Below are positions 20,619-29,153 of a stretch of DNA of 36,536 bases, one piece after another (the first letter of the stretch is position 1; the number at the start of each line of letters is the position of its first letter). Made by a program: the position numbers and the translations under genes. This DNA is from a virus, in IMG/VR virus record IMGVR_UViG_3300035698_005835, positions 1 to 36,536 of that record; one strand, written 5' to 3'. The notes under the pieces were generated by a model. The model searched no databases. It was not told the DNA's origin and saw nothing but the letters and a program-made list of their open reading frames with translations.

Positions 20619-21610
20619 GCCGCACCGTCTACCAGTACGGCAACGCTACGATGCCGCCAGCAACGATTGCTGCGGCCGCTTCATTGCTGGCGAATTGCGA
20701 CCCGATGCTTGAAGGACTCCTGGCGGGGTTCGCTTGGGCGATCGACCATTTCCTTGGGGCCGCATGGGCGAACGCGTGTGTTGGCTTTGGCGGCGATGCA
20801 ATCGTGGCTGAGACGTATGCGGTCGACCCGATTGATGAGGTTGCAAGGGCCACATGGCGTTGGCCCGCTTTGATCGGGTGGCGTGGTGAGACTCGATTCG
20901 ACAAGCGCACGATCCACTTCGATGGGCAAGAGACTGACATCAACTTGGTGTACGTGCTGCCCCCTCTCACGCTCGAATATCTTCAGAGACTTTCGCACAT
21001 TCGCGTGGCGGTGATGCGGGTGTGTCGCATGTTCATCGAAGAGCATGGGCACGCCGACTACACGGCCGGTGGTGACAACTGGTTGGAAACCATTGGTGTC
21101 GATTCTCTCATACTCAAGGACGCGCTTGAGGCTGACGCGTTTCCGCAGATGGACTCGCAGCAACGTCACATGGGCGTGCGGATGACGTTGGTACTTCGAG
21201 AGCGAGAGATCCTTTACGACGCCGACATGGACGACCGCACGAAGAGTCTTACCACGGTGGTACACGACGACGGTGTGAGTGAGCAACTTGAAGCGATCGA
21301 GTTCTACTCCGGCGGTGCGTTGCCGACTGTTGCGATCGTGGTTCCAGCTGCGTCGTTTGCTGCGGTTGAAGATGACACGTTGACCGTGAGCGGCACGTGT
21401 GCAGATACGACGGTGGTGGAAGTTTGGATGCGTGTTGACCGTGGTGTGTGGTTCAGCCTTGGTATGCTTGACACGGTCGGAGAAGTGACGTTCGCGGTCG
21501 CGCGATTGCTTGTTGCCGACAACATTGGCGCCGTCGACTTGAAGGCGATTGCTGAAGGTCCCGGTGGTGATACCACTTCGACCGAAGTGAGCGGGACGGT
21601 GACGGCATGA
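20615..21610 (+). CDS. Probable neck/tail-terminator protein with Ig-like C-terminus (331 aa)
   Basis: Residues 1-220 occupy the place of the tail terminator and have mixed alpha/beta sequence, with no recognised family. Residues about 235-331 look like a bacterial Ig-like domain: P-T-V-A-I-V-V-P-A, L-T-V-S-G-T-C-A-D-T, V-E-V-W-M-R-V-D, then V-D-L-K-A-I-A and the closing V-S-G-T-V-T-A. Such surface domains usually bind carbohydrate or decorate virions. It overlaps the preceding gene by ATGA-type spacing. The fusion is unusual for this position. Confidence 0.6.
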   Translation: MSRTVYQYGNATMPPATIAAAASLLANCDPMLEGLLAGFAWAIDHFLGAAWANACVGFGGDAIVAETYAVDPIDEVARATWRWPALIGWRGETRFDKRTIHFDGQETDINLVYVLPPLTLEYLQRLSHIRVAVMRVCRMFIEEHGHADYTAGGDNWLETIGVDSLILKDALEADAFPQMDSQQRHMGVRMTLVLREREILYDADMDDRTKSLTTVVHDDGVSEQLEAIEFYSGGALPTVAIVVPAASFAAVEDDTLTVSGTCADTTVVEVWMRVDRGVWFSLGMLDTVGEVTFAVARLLVADNIGAVDLKAIAEGPGGDTTSTEVSGTVTA

Positions 21611-21627
21611 GAGTTGCGAAACACAAC

Positions 21628-21643
21628 GAGAGATTGATCTCCC
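21628..21643. promoter_or_regulatory. Dispersed palindrome, copy 9 (degenerate)
   Basis: GAGAGATTGATCTCCC has two changes from the core (G>A in the left arm, C>T at the centre). It lies in the gap before the sheath cassette, 23 nt upstream of the ATG at 21667. ATG adjoins the right arm (21644) but opens only an 8-codon frame. Confidence 0.65.
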
Positions 21644-21666
21644 ATGAGTTACGAGAGGGTAAACCT

Positions 21667-22107
21667 ATGACGACTGAACACACCTACTTGGTGCTGGCAA
21701 AGGGCTCGGTTCTCGTAGCCGACTACGAACGGATGAAGGCGACGGAACGTTTGAGTTTCGTTGGAAGAAAGGCGCATCGTGCGCCGACAGTGGATGCCCT
21801 CCCCATAGCGGCGTGCGGTGCGCCTATTCGCACCCTTGACGCAACCGAATGGACCGGTGATGACCCACGCGTTGAAGCGTGGGTCGCGAAGCGTGTGCCG
21901 ACCAAAGTGTCGGCTGCAACGCATCCGGAACCGGAACGGCGGGAAGCGGGTTGCTACTATCGCAAGCGCATTTTGGAAGGTGGGTTGTGGCCTGCGGACG
22001 CCGCGACCGCGCATGCATGTGGGGTCGCATTTGATCCCGTGTTCGACGGTGAATATCCGGAGTTGTTGCCGGTGGCATCGACTCCCGTGAAGGCAAAGAA
22101 GGAGTAG
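21667..22107 (+). CDS. Hypothetical protein before the sheath (146 aa)
   Basis: MTTEHTYLVLAKGSVLVADY, with Pro-rich and acidic segments, and a C-terminus ending TPVKAKKE. The segment YYRKRILEGGLWPADA may be a helix. A small protein sits in this place in Mu-like tail clusters (gp38 region), but no sequence match can be claimed. GAGAGGG lies 8 nt upstream of ATG 21667. An in-frame ATG at 21607 is less likely. Confidence 0.6.
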   Translation: MTTEHTYLVLAKGSVLVADYERMKATERLSFVGRKAHRAPTVDALPIAACGAPIRTLDATEWTGDDPRVEAWVAKRVPTKVSAATHPEPERREAGCYYRKRILEGGLWPADAATAHACGVAFDPVFDGEYPELLPVASTPVKAKKE

Positions 22108-22112
22108 GAACC

Positions 22113-23627
22113 ATGGGAACCCTCGCGCTATCGCTCACCGGCATCAGCACCAATTGGTTGCCGCCTGCCCAGTTGATCCAGGTGCAGTTTGCACAAGGTA
22201 CATTGCTCGGCGACCCGGGACAGCCGAAGGTACTGTTGGTCGGCACCGTGCTCACGAGCGGTAGTGCGACGGCAGACACGCAAGCGTACCCGCTCGGCAC
22301 AGAAGCGGAGGTCATCGACTACTTCGGTGAGGGCTCTGATATCCACGTGGCATGGCGCGCGTTCACGTCCGTTTGCAAGACTGCAAACATGTACGGTATC
22401 GGCGCGACTGAAAGTGATGGCACCGCTGCGAGCATTACCATCACGTTCGCTGGCGATGCGGCTGGAGTGGGCTCGGCTGAACTCACGATGTTTGGTGAGA
22501 CCATCAGCGTGAGCTTCGCAAGTGGAGACGCGTTCGACACGGCCATCGCTGAGGATCTCAAGGACGTTATCAACGACCAGACCCATTGGCCCGTGACGGC
22601 TGCCCGTTCGCAGGGTGTCATCACCATCACGTACAAGACCAAGGGTACGAACGGCAACTGGGCACGGACGCATGTGAAGATCACGAGCGGTGTTACGACC
22701 ACGATGGTTGCAGGAGGCACGGGTGTGCTTGCATCTGGCGCGACCGACGAAGTTTTCACCACCGCGCTTTCGACGATTCTCGCATCGCACTACGACTACA
22801 TCGTACCGTGTGTGAACCCAACGGCTGGGGCTGACGCACGACTCTCGTCGGTCAGTGCACAGGTTCTCACGCAGGCGTTGCCGGCGAGCGGAATTCGTCA
22901 GCAATTGATCGCGGCATCGGCCGATTCACTTTCGAATGCGACCACGCTTGTGACTGCCTACAACAAGGCGGGCAACCAAATCTGGTGGCACACGAACAGT
23001 GAGGAGTTGCCGCTTCAGATTGCCGCACACAATGCTGGCGTGAGGTACAACGAAGAGACTGGTGCGGACCCCGGCGTCAGCTACGACGGCTATGGTCCCG
23101 GAACCAACGATGTGTTTTTCATCAAGCCCCAGTACAGCGGGAGTGACCACCCGACGCAAGCTGAAATCAACACGGCGTTGTCGGTCGGTCTGAGCCCCAT
23201 CGGCGTGAACTCGCAGGACAAGGCTTACATGGTGATGAGCTGCACTGCGGCCGGTGCGGACCCTCGGATCCGTGACACCTCGAAGGTGACCGTTTCATAT
23301 CGATTCGTGAACGACTTGGCGGCCCGTGATGCAAGCATTTGGCCTCGCGCCAAGATCGCTGACAATGAGCCCGTGGGGGCACGCAAGTATCCAGCGAAGA
23401 TTTGCACACCCACACGATTGAGGGACACCGTAATTGAGCCGGTGTTGCGTGAATTTCGCGACCGCGGATTGCTCATCGAAGTGGACGGCCCGACGGGTTC
23501 ACTCGCTTCGACTGCGACTGGTCTTGATCCGACCGTGAGCACACGGATCAACGCACGCATTCCGATCAAGGTGACGCCGCTTCGGCACCAGGTACAGTTC
23601 TTGGTCAATGAAGTGTCGACGGGCTAG
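22113..23627 (+). CDS. Tail sheath protein, Mu gpL-like (504 aa)
   Basis: This is the contractile outer tube of the tail. The N-terminus has P-G-Q-P-K-V-L-L-V-G-T typical of sheath proteins, followed by T-E-A-E-V-I-D-Y-F-G-E-G-S. The C-terminal region has F-V-N-D-L-A-A-R-D, then P-T-R-L-R-D-T-V-I-E-P-V and the closing V-T-P-L-R-H-Q-V-Q-F-L. An inserted domain (about 105-210) is Thr/Gly-rich (AASITITFAGDAAGVGSAEL). Shine-Dalgarno GAAGGAG is 8 nt upstream. Confidence 0.9.
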   Translation: MGTLALSLTGISTNWLPPAQLIQVQFAQGTLLGDPGQPKVLLVGTVLTSGSATADTQAYPLGTEAEVIDYFGEGSDIHVAWRAFTSVCKTANMYGIGATESDGTAASITITFAGDAAGVGSAELTMFGETISVSFASGDAFDTAIAEDLKDVINDQTHWPVTAARSQGVITITYKTKGTNGNWARTHVKITSGVTTTMVAGGTGVLASGATDEVFTTALSTILASHYDYIVPCVNPTAGADARLSSVSAQVLTQALPASGIRQQLIAASADSLSNATTLVTAYNKAGNQIWWHTNSEELPLQIAAHNAGVRYNEETGADPGVSYDGYGPGTNDVFFIKPQYSGSDHPTQAEINTALSVGLSPIGVNSQDKAYMVMSCTAAGADPRIRDTSKVTVSYRFVNDLAARDASIWPRAKIADNEPVGARKYPAKICTPTRLRDTVIEPVLREFRDRGLLIEVDGPTGSLASTATGLDPTVSTRINARIPIKVTPLRHQVQFLVNEVSTG

Positions 23628-23678
23628 ATTGACTTCGGCGTGCCCATGACGTCTTGACGAACGGAAGGAAACGAATCG

Positions 23679-24044
23679 ATGGCAAGCGAACTTTACGCAC
23701 AAGGATCTCTGTTCGTCGAAGGCATCATTGTGATGCAGGCGGTGGAGTTTTCGATCGACTACGACACGAACGACAACCCCGTGAACACGATCGAACTTGG
23801 CTTCGGTGGCATCACTCCCGGTGCCGGCATGACACAGGTTTCAATCACGAGCGCGGTGCCACGTACTGGGTTCGAGATCAGCTACCACAAGTGGGCGAAG
23901 GCGCGGAAGGCGATCGAGGTACTTGGGTACCGTGGCAGTTCGAAGATTTCCGTCACGGGGTTCATCAAGACGGTGGGTGAGAAGATCGGTGTGGACGGTG
24001 TGACTGGCACGATCGGCATTCACGCAGGCGAGCCTGAACTGTAG
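23679..24044 (+). CDS. Tail tube protein, Mu gpM-like (121 aa)
   Basis: The inner tail tube subunit directly follows the sheath. It is a compact beta-rich protein: F-S-I-D-Y-D-T-N, then P-V-N-T-I-E-L-G-F-G-G-I-T-P-G, V-S-I-T-S-A-V-P-R-T-G and a C-terminal G-T-I-G-I-H-A-G. Length is typical of Mu gpM-type tubes. GGAAGGAAAC lies upstream of the ATG. Assignment is by position and fold pattern. Confidence 0.8.
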   Translation: MASELYAQGSLFVEGIIVMQAVEFSIDYDTNDNPVNTIELGFGGITPGAGMTQVSITSAVPRTGFEISYHKWAKARKAIEVLGYRGSSKISVTGFIKTVGEKIGVDGVTGTIGIHAGEPEL

Positions 24045-24052
24045 ACAGTCTT

Positions 24053-24078
24053 CACACGGGAGATCGATCTCCCGTGTG
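24053..24078. promoter_or_regulatory. Dispersed palindrome, copy 10 (26 bp)
   Basis: This is a perfect 26-bp palindrome, core GGGAGATCGATCTCCC with CACAC/GTGTG arms, in the 80-bp gap after the tail tube gene. The ATG of the next gene is 46 nt downstream with GGAGGG in between. The GTG at its edge opens only 15 codons. Confidence 0.92.
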
Positions 24079-24124
24079 TCACATCGATTCGCGGGCGACG
24101 GCCCACAACTGGAGGGATTGACAA

Positions 24125-24835
24125 ATGGCTGCTCCGTGGATCGAAAAGAGTACCCGAGACAAGCAAGCAAAGCGGAGTGAGAATTCTCCGCCCACCAATG
24201 TGCAGCCGAGTGCACTCGTTGCGAGGCTCCAACAGATGCCACGGCCGGGTGAGAGGGGCCTCCCATTCCCTCGGCTCGATGATGATGGTGAGCCCATCGG
24301 CAAGTTTGATGTGTGGGTACTGGTACAGGAGGAGATCGACACCGCGCGTGCGGACGCGGAAGCGTACACGACCGCGCTCATGAAGCGTGAGAAGGACACC
24401 AATGAGCCGAACCAGAAGGCGTGGGAGGAGAACTACCAAAGCGCCGTGTTGGTCGAGGTACTGTTCCGCGCGTTGCGCGACAACGACAACGCGTCGATGC
24501 CCCTGTTCCGATCGCCCGAAGAAGTGCGCCACGAGTTGAGCGATGATGAGATCGTGCACTTGTTCGAAGCGTACTCGGCGTTTCAACAAACACATGGACC
24601 ACTGTTTCGGGTGCTCACTGCCGATGAACTTGAGGAGTGGATCGAAGTCCTGTCGAGGGGGGCAGACCACTACCCTTTCGAGCTATGCTCGCGCGGACAA
24701 CTCGTTGCCCTGGTGATTTCTTTCGCGAGCCTGATGCGACCGTTGCCGACTGGCGAGTTGTCCTCTGGTACGGCTTCCACAGATGGTGTCGAAACCACGC
24801 CGAACTCTTCAGCGACGAAAGGTGATGAGGACTAG
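24125..24835 (+). CDS. Probable tail assembly chaperone (236 aa)
   Basis: The gene sits between tube and tape measure, the place of the tail assembly chaperone. It is acidic and largely helical, with F-R-S-P-E-E-V-R-H-E-L-S-D-D-E-I near residues 130-145, a central F-D-V-W-V-L-V-Q-E-E-I, and a disordered Ser/Thr-rich tail. No clear slippery sequence for the frameshift typical of these genes was found, but the search was by eye. Ends 3 nt before the next ATG. Confidence 0.6.
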   Translation: MAAPWIEKSTRDKQAKRSENSPPTNVQPSALVARLQQMPRPGERGLPFPRLDDDGEPIGKFDVWVLVQEEIDTARADAEAYTTALMKREKDTNEPNQKAWEENYQSAVLVEVLFRALRDNDNASMPLFRSPEEVRHELSDDEIVHLFEAYSAFQQTHGPLFRVLTADELEEWIEVLSRGADHYPFELCSRGQLVALVISFASLMRPLPTGELSSGTASTDGVETTPNSSATKGDED

Positions 24836-24838
24836 ATC

Positions 24839-27139
24839 ATGCCTGCCCCAGTCGTCGTAAAGTTCTCCACTGCTGGTGCGAAAGAAGTCGAAGCTGTCTT
24901 CGCCAAACTGACGAAGAAGATGCAGCAATTCGCCAACGCGCAAGTGAGTGCGGCGACGCGGGCAGCACGTGCTGAAACGAAGGAACGTGAGAAAGGCGGC
25001 AAGGCGAGCGTAGCTGCCAAAAGTAAGCACGCCCGTCAGATGGAGCGCATCAACGACAAGACCGCCACCATGGCGGGGCAGCACGCAAAGCGCATAGTCG
25101 CTGAGGAGGCTAGGGCGGCCAAGGCTGCGACTCGTGTGATTGAGAAGGAAGCCAAGCGTAGGAACGCCATCCGCGCCCGTACCGCCACCATGGCGGGGCA
25201 GCATGCCGTAAGAGCCGCGAAGGCTGAAGCTGCTGCGGCAAAGATGGCGAACGCTGAGATGAGCAAGCTCACTGCGCAGCGCACACGGGGCGCCATGAAC
25301 GTAGTGGGTGGGGTAGGTCGTTCGATGCGTTCTGCCACCGGCATGGTCGGGATGGTAGGTGCAGGTGTCGGCGTTGGTATGGTTGGGGCAGGTGTCAACA
25401 GCGCGTATCAGTTGAACAAGCGTGGTGCACTCCTTTCGATCGCTTCTCAGATGCCTGGTGAGACGCAGCGGGACCCGGGTCAATTGGTAGGCGCGGCCCG
25501 CTCACTTGCGAGTGAGACGGGCATGAGTTCGGAGAACATTTTTTCGGGCATGGAGATGGTGAGCGCGAAGGGTGGAGGGGCGGCTGGTCTGACGAAGTAT
25601 CTCCAGGACATGCGTGAGTTGGGGAAGCTTGCGATTTCGAACGGCATCGAGATGGAGGACATGGGCTCGGTGGTTGCGGCAGCCTACAACACAGGTGTGA
25701 AGCCGGGTGAAGACTTGCTCTCACTTGTGCGTTCTTTGATCGTGCAAGGGCGTGCAGGTTCCATCGAGTTCAAGGACTTTGCAGATGAGCTTGCGAGGCT
25801 CGGTGGCAGCGGTGGCAAGTTTGGAAGTGGGACCAAGATGTTGCAAGACATCGGCGGGCTCACGCAGCTTGCAGCCGTGACATCTGGTGGCAACAAGCAA
25901 GGCGCTCGCACAACGGTTGTCGACATGGTCCGAGAGTTCTCACAAGGTCCCAAGATCGCGATGCTTGGTGAGATGGGCGTGCAGACGCACGACGCAAAGG
26001 GCTTGCGCAACGCGGGCACATTGATGACGGAAACGATCGCTGCAATCGAAGGCGGTATGGCTCCAAAGAAAATCCCTGGACTGTCTGCGAAGCAGCGCAA
26101 GGATATGGGTCCCGAGCAGATCAAGGCTGCACTACTTTCGTCGATCTTTACGGGCAAATCAGGCGACCTAGCGACCACGTTGCAGAAGACGTTCAAGGGT
26201 GGCTTCACGACCAACGCGGGTAAGGCGCTCACGGGCAAGGCTGCCGTTGCTGCAAGGATTGAAGAAGCGTCGCGTCCCTACAACATGACGCAGAAAAACG
26301 CGACTGCTGACTTCGAACAAATCTCGAAGGTGCAAGAGCTTGCGAGGGCACACGAAGACTTCAAAAACAAGATGGCGGAACTACTGCCCGAACTCGCGAA
26401 GTTGATCCCTCAATTGGTGAAGGCTGCCGACGCGTTTGCGAAACTCATCGTGTGGTTGGGGAAGAACCCTCTGCAAGGGTTTGGCGCGTTCATGATGGCA
26501 TCGTTCACACGAGAGTTGACAAACGCAGCGATGGCAAAAACGATTGAGGCTGGGTTTGCAAACATCACCTCGTCTATTGTTGGTGGCAAGGGTAAGGGGG
26601 GCGTGCTCGGTTCGCTCGGTTCGTTGGGTGCGATTTCGATCGTTGCCACGACCGTTGCACTCACCGGGATGATCGTGCTCGACAAGATATTCAACGCGGG
26701 CGAAGACGTGGGGAAGAAAGGTGGGGCCGCGGTGCGCAGTGGTGCTTCAACAGCGCGGTCTGCTGAACGGATGCTCGAAGCCGGTACCGAAGGTCCGGTG
26801 GATCCAGCAGCTCGACAGAAGCTTATCGCGAAGTTGGAATCGGAACGCGCGACCGCTGCGAAAACCTCCAAGGCGTTGACCTCACCAAGTGCTGGTGAGG
26901 TTGCCATACGCACCGCAATAGGTGGAGCACCTGTATTAGCTGTTGAAGCACTCATCCGTGAGACTGCAAAACAACAGGGTGTCTCGAAAGAACAGACCGA
27001 CGCGCTTACCACAAATCACGATCGGTTGATCATAGGTTTGAACAATCTCGCGACCAAGATCGAAGCGGGCGGTGGCGTGCTTGCAGACCCGAATTCAGGC
27101 CCTCGGAAAACACCGGCCGCTAACGCAGGGTTCAAGTAG
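24839..27139 (+). CDS. Tape measure protein (766 aa)
   Basis: This is the longest gene in the window and the ruler of tail length. The N-terminus is Ala/Lys/Arg-rich and helical. A Gly-rich segment follows (MVGMVGAGVGVGMVGAGVNS), then the family-like region F-S-G-M-E-M-V-S-A-K-G and R-S-L-I-V-Q-G-R-A-G. A hydrophobic helix near residue 600 (ISIVATTVALTGMIVLDKIF) may insert in the host membrane during injection. Typical position after the chaperone gene. Residues 71-130 hold a 40-residue duplication (TATMAGQHA twice). Confidence 0.88.
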   Translation: MPAPVVVKFSTAGAKEVEAVFAKLTKKMQQFANAQVSAATRAARAETKEREKGGKASVAAKSKHARQMERINDKTATMAGQHAKRIVAEEARAAKAATRVIEKEAKRRNAIRARTATMAGQHAVRAAKAEAAAAKMANAEMSKLTAQRTRGAMNVVGGVGRSMRSATGMVGMVGAGVGVGMVGAGVNSAYQLNKRGALLSIASQMPGETQRDPGQLVGAARSLASETGMSSENIFSGMEMVSAKGGGAAGLTKYLQDMRELGKLAISNGIEMEDMGSVVAAAYNTGVKPGEDLLSLVRSLIVQGRAGSIEFKDFADELARLGGSGGKFGSGTKMLQDIGGLTQLAAVTSGGNKQGARTTVVDMVREFSQGPKIAMLGEMGVQTHDAKGLRNAGTLMTETIAAIEGGMAPKKIPGLSAKQRKDMGPEQIKAALLSSIFTGKSGDLATTLQKTFKGGFTTNAGKALTGKAAVAARIEEASRPYNMTQKNATADFEQISKVQELARAHEDFKNKMAELLPELAKLIPQLVKAADAFAKLIVWLGKNPLQGFGAFMMASFTRELTNAAMAKTIEAGFANITSSIVGGKGKGGVLGSLGSLGAISIVATTVALTGMIVLDKIFNAGEDVGKKGGAAVRSGASTARSAERMLEAGTEGPVDPAARQKLIAKLESERATAAKTSKALTSPSAGEVAIRTAIGGAPVLAVEALIRETAKQQGVSKEQTDALTTNHDRLIIGLNNLATKIEAGGGVLADPNSGPRKTPAANAGFK
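25061..25203 (+). repeat. 23-bp direct repeat within the tape measure gene
   Basis: The sequence ACCGCCACCATGGCGGGGCA followed by GCA occurs at 25061-25083 and again at 25181-25203, exactly 120 bp apart and in frame. It encodes TATMAGQH twice. This is a 40-codon duplication, which could alter tail length. Confidence 0.85.
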
Positions 27140-27697
27140 ATGGCACAGCTTCAAGATTGGGAAGTGCTCTCACAACTGCTGCCACTTTCATGGCGTGGGA
27201 TCGAAGTGCCATGTGTTGCGATCACGTCGAGTGCGACGAACCGACTCAGTGAGCATGAGCAATACGGCGTGCCCGCTGCTGATGTCGAGAACGGTGGGCG
27301 CAAGAGCGCGGCACACACATTTGCGATTCCGTTTAGGCGACTCCTCTTCAACTACGTCGGGTTGTATCCTCGCATCTTCCGACAGTTCGTGAAGGCGTTG
27401 ATCAACACGAGTGCGGGCAAGCTCCGGCACCCCGAGTTTGGGCTGATGGATTGTCAGGTCGCGTCGTGGAGCTTCACGTGGACGGGCACCAAGCGTGACG
27501 GCTGCGATCTTCAAGTTACGTTCAAGGAAACGAACGAGCTTGGGCTCACACTTGAAAAGGCAGCCGTCTCGGTTGTGGACGCACAACAACTTGCGCTCGA
27601 ACTTCAGATCATGATGCTGAAGCGAAGCCTCCGATCACGTACGAAGACCCAAGTGGTCTCACGTTGTCGGAGCAACTTGCGAAGGTCGCAAGCTTGA
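27140..27697 (+). CDS. Tail protein, Mu gp43-like, N-terminal part (185 aa)
   Basis: The N-terminus reads as the DNA-circularisation/gp43 family: P-L-S-W-R-G-I-E-V-P-C, then H-E-Q-Y-G-V-P and R-L-L-F-N-Y-V-G-L-Y-P. Beyond residue about 155 the sequence becomes Arg/Ser-rich (RSLRSRTKTQVVSRCRSNLR) and unlike a protein core. In the adjacent frame at the same place a smooth continuation is found (see the next entry). The gene therefore looks interrupted by a frameshift near 27605, whether natural, programmed or a sequence error. Confidence 0.7.
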   Translation: MAQLQDWEVLSQLLPLSWRGIEVPCVAITSSATNRLSEHEQYGVPAADVENGGRKSAAHTFAIPFRRLLFNYVGLYPRIFRQFVKALINTSAGKLRHPEFGLMDCQVASWSFTWTGTKRDGCDLQVTFKETNELGLTLEKAAVSVVDAQQLALELQIMMLKRSLRSRTKTQVVSRCRSNLRRSQA

Positions 27698-28050
27698 AGC
27701 TGTTGGCTGAGTTGGAGATCGCGGGTGCGTTGGCAGAAGTGCAACGCGTAGTGGATGGGGTCAACGGGATCCTTGACATAGTTGGCTCGCTCACGGATGC
27801 GGACGCGTCGGCTATGTATGCGGCCGGTGGTGGGATCGTCGACGCAATGAACAAGCTTGAAAGTTCGTTGTCGGTTGGAGGATCGGGCAAGCGCATTGCT
27901 CAAAAAATCAACGACAAGGAACGGACCGTTTCCGAGTCGGCCGTGCACTTTGGAATGGCTACGAGTTCGTTCTACTCGATGAACCCTAAGGCTGCGCGTA
28001 GCGGCACCGTGTTGAAGAACCAAACCGTGCTTGTGTACGAGGCCGCGTGA
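27664..28050 (+). CDS. Gp43-like C-terminal part in another frame (128 aa)
   Basis: The frame is open from 27556 and reads D-A-E-A-K-P-P-I-T-Y-E-D-P-S-G-L-T-L-S-E-Q from 27616, before the only formal start, TTG 27664, which has no Shine-Dalgarno. The body is helical, ending with an element like the gp43 C-terminus (FGMATSSFYSMNPKAARSG, then VLVYEAA). This fits the second half of one gp43-like protein of about 290 residues. If not joined, it would be a separately translated protein. Confidence 0.6.
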   Translation: MSEQLAKVASLKLLAELEIAGALAEVQRVVDGVNGILDIVGSLTDADASAMYAAGGGIVDAMNKLESSLSVGGSGKRIAQKINDKERTVSESAVHFGMATSSFYSMNPKAARSGTVLKNQTVLVYEAA

Positions 28051-29153
28051 TGCGTAATCACGAAGTGCAAGTGGTGTTCAACGGCGTACCTGTCGACGGG
28101 TTCGAAAGCTATGCGATCAACACGGACTTCTTGACGCCATGTTCTGGCTGGACTTTGACGCTCGGTGGTTTGCGCAAGTGGAACAAGTACAGCGGCGTGA
28201 TTGTGAAAGACGCCCGTGTGCAGATCAACCTTGACGGTACCCAAGTGATGCAGGGCTGGGTGGACATTGCGCACAGCCACGGTGATGCTTCCAACTACAA
28301 GGTGGAGATCCAAGGGCGCGACCACTTGAAGCCACTGGTGAAGGCGAACATTCACCCCAACACAGTGATCAAGGATCTGACAGTTGCACAAGCAGTCGAG
28401 AAGATCCTTGTGCAAGTGTATCGGCAAAACGTGCCGACGATTTTCTTCGACAACGACGCGAATCGCAAGGTGTTGACGCGTTCGAAGAAGTCGAGCAAGG
28501 GCAAGAAAGTCACTGCGAAACAGTTGATCGAACAGTTGCAGCCCAAAAGTGGCGAGGGCGCGTGGGAGTTCATCGCGCGACTTCTCCGCCGCAATGGGTT
28601 GTGGATGTGGCCCACCGTGGACGGCAACATTGTGGTGGGCAAGCCCAACTATGAGCAGGCTCCCAGCTACACGTTGCAACGGCCCATCGACGATACCGTT
28701 TCTTACATGAGCAACGTGAGTGTGAAGCGCGACAGCACGAACGTGCCCTCGCATGTGTTCGTGGTCGGCAAGGGTGGGGGCAAGGGAGAAGCTTCAAGCG
28801 TCGTGCAGGGTAAGGCTGTCGACGACACGTGGGCCCTTTGGGCGCCCGCCTACATCAAGCATGACGAAGTGAAGGACGCGAAAGAAGCCGACAACATCGC
28901 GGTGCAGGAACTGGGCAAACAGAAGCAAAATGAGTTCGTGTATGAATGCACGGTCAAGGGTCATCTCGATGAGTTGACTGAAGCATACTATGCGATCGAC
29001 ACGGTTGCGCACGTGCACGATGAGATCGAAAGTTTGGACGCGGACATGTACGTGACCAGTTGTACATGGATGCGCAGTGTGAGCAAGACGACAACGAAAC
29101 TCAAACTCGTGCCGTTGTACTCGCTCGTGTTTGATCCGGAGGACTCACCGTGA
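28050..29153 (+). CDS. Baseplate hub protein, Mu gp44/gpP-like (367 aa)
   Basis: The baseplate hub joins tube and spike. It has the two-domain layout of the late-control-D/gpP family: a beta-rich N-terminus with L-T-L-G-G-L-R-K and V-M-Q-G-W-V-D, then the middle W-E-F-I-A-R-L-L-R-R-N-G-L-W-M-W, a hallmark of hub proteins, and a C-terminal beta domain (Y-V-T-S-C-T-W-M-R-S). ATG 28050 overlaps the previous stop; GTG 28047 is in frame too. The next gene overlaps by GTGA. Confidence 0.85.
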   Translation: MRNHEVQVVFNGVPVDGFESYAINTDFLTPCSGWTLTLGGLRKWNKYSGVIVKDARVQINLDGTQVMQGWVDIAHSHGDASNYKVEIQGRDHLKPLVKANIHPNTVIKDLTVAQAVEKILVQVYRQNVPTIFFDNDANRKVLTRSKKSSKGKKVTAKQLIEQLQPKSGEGAWEFIARLLRRNGLWMWPTVDGNIVVGKPNYEQAPSYTLQRPIDDTVSYMSNVSVKRDSTNVPSHVFVVGKGGGKGEASSVVQGKAVDDTWALWAPAYIKHDEVKDAKEADNIAVQELGKQKQNEFVYECTVKGHLDELTEAYYAIDTVAHVHDEIESLDADMYVTSCTWMRSVSKTTTKLKLVPLYSLVFDPEDSP

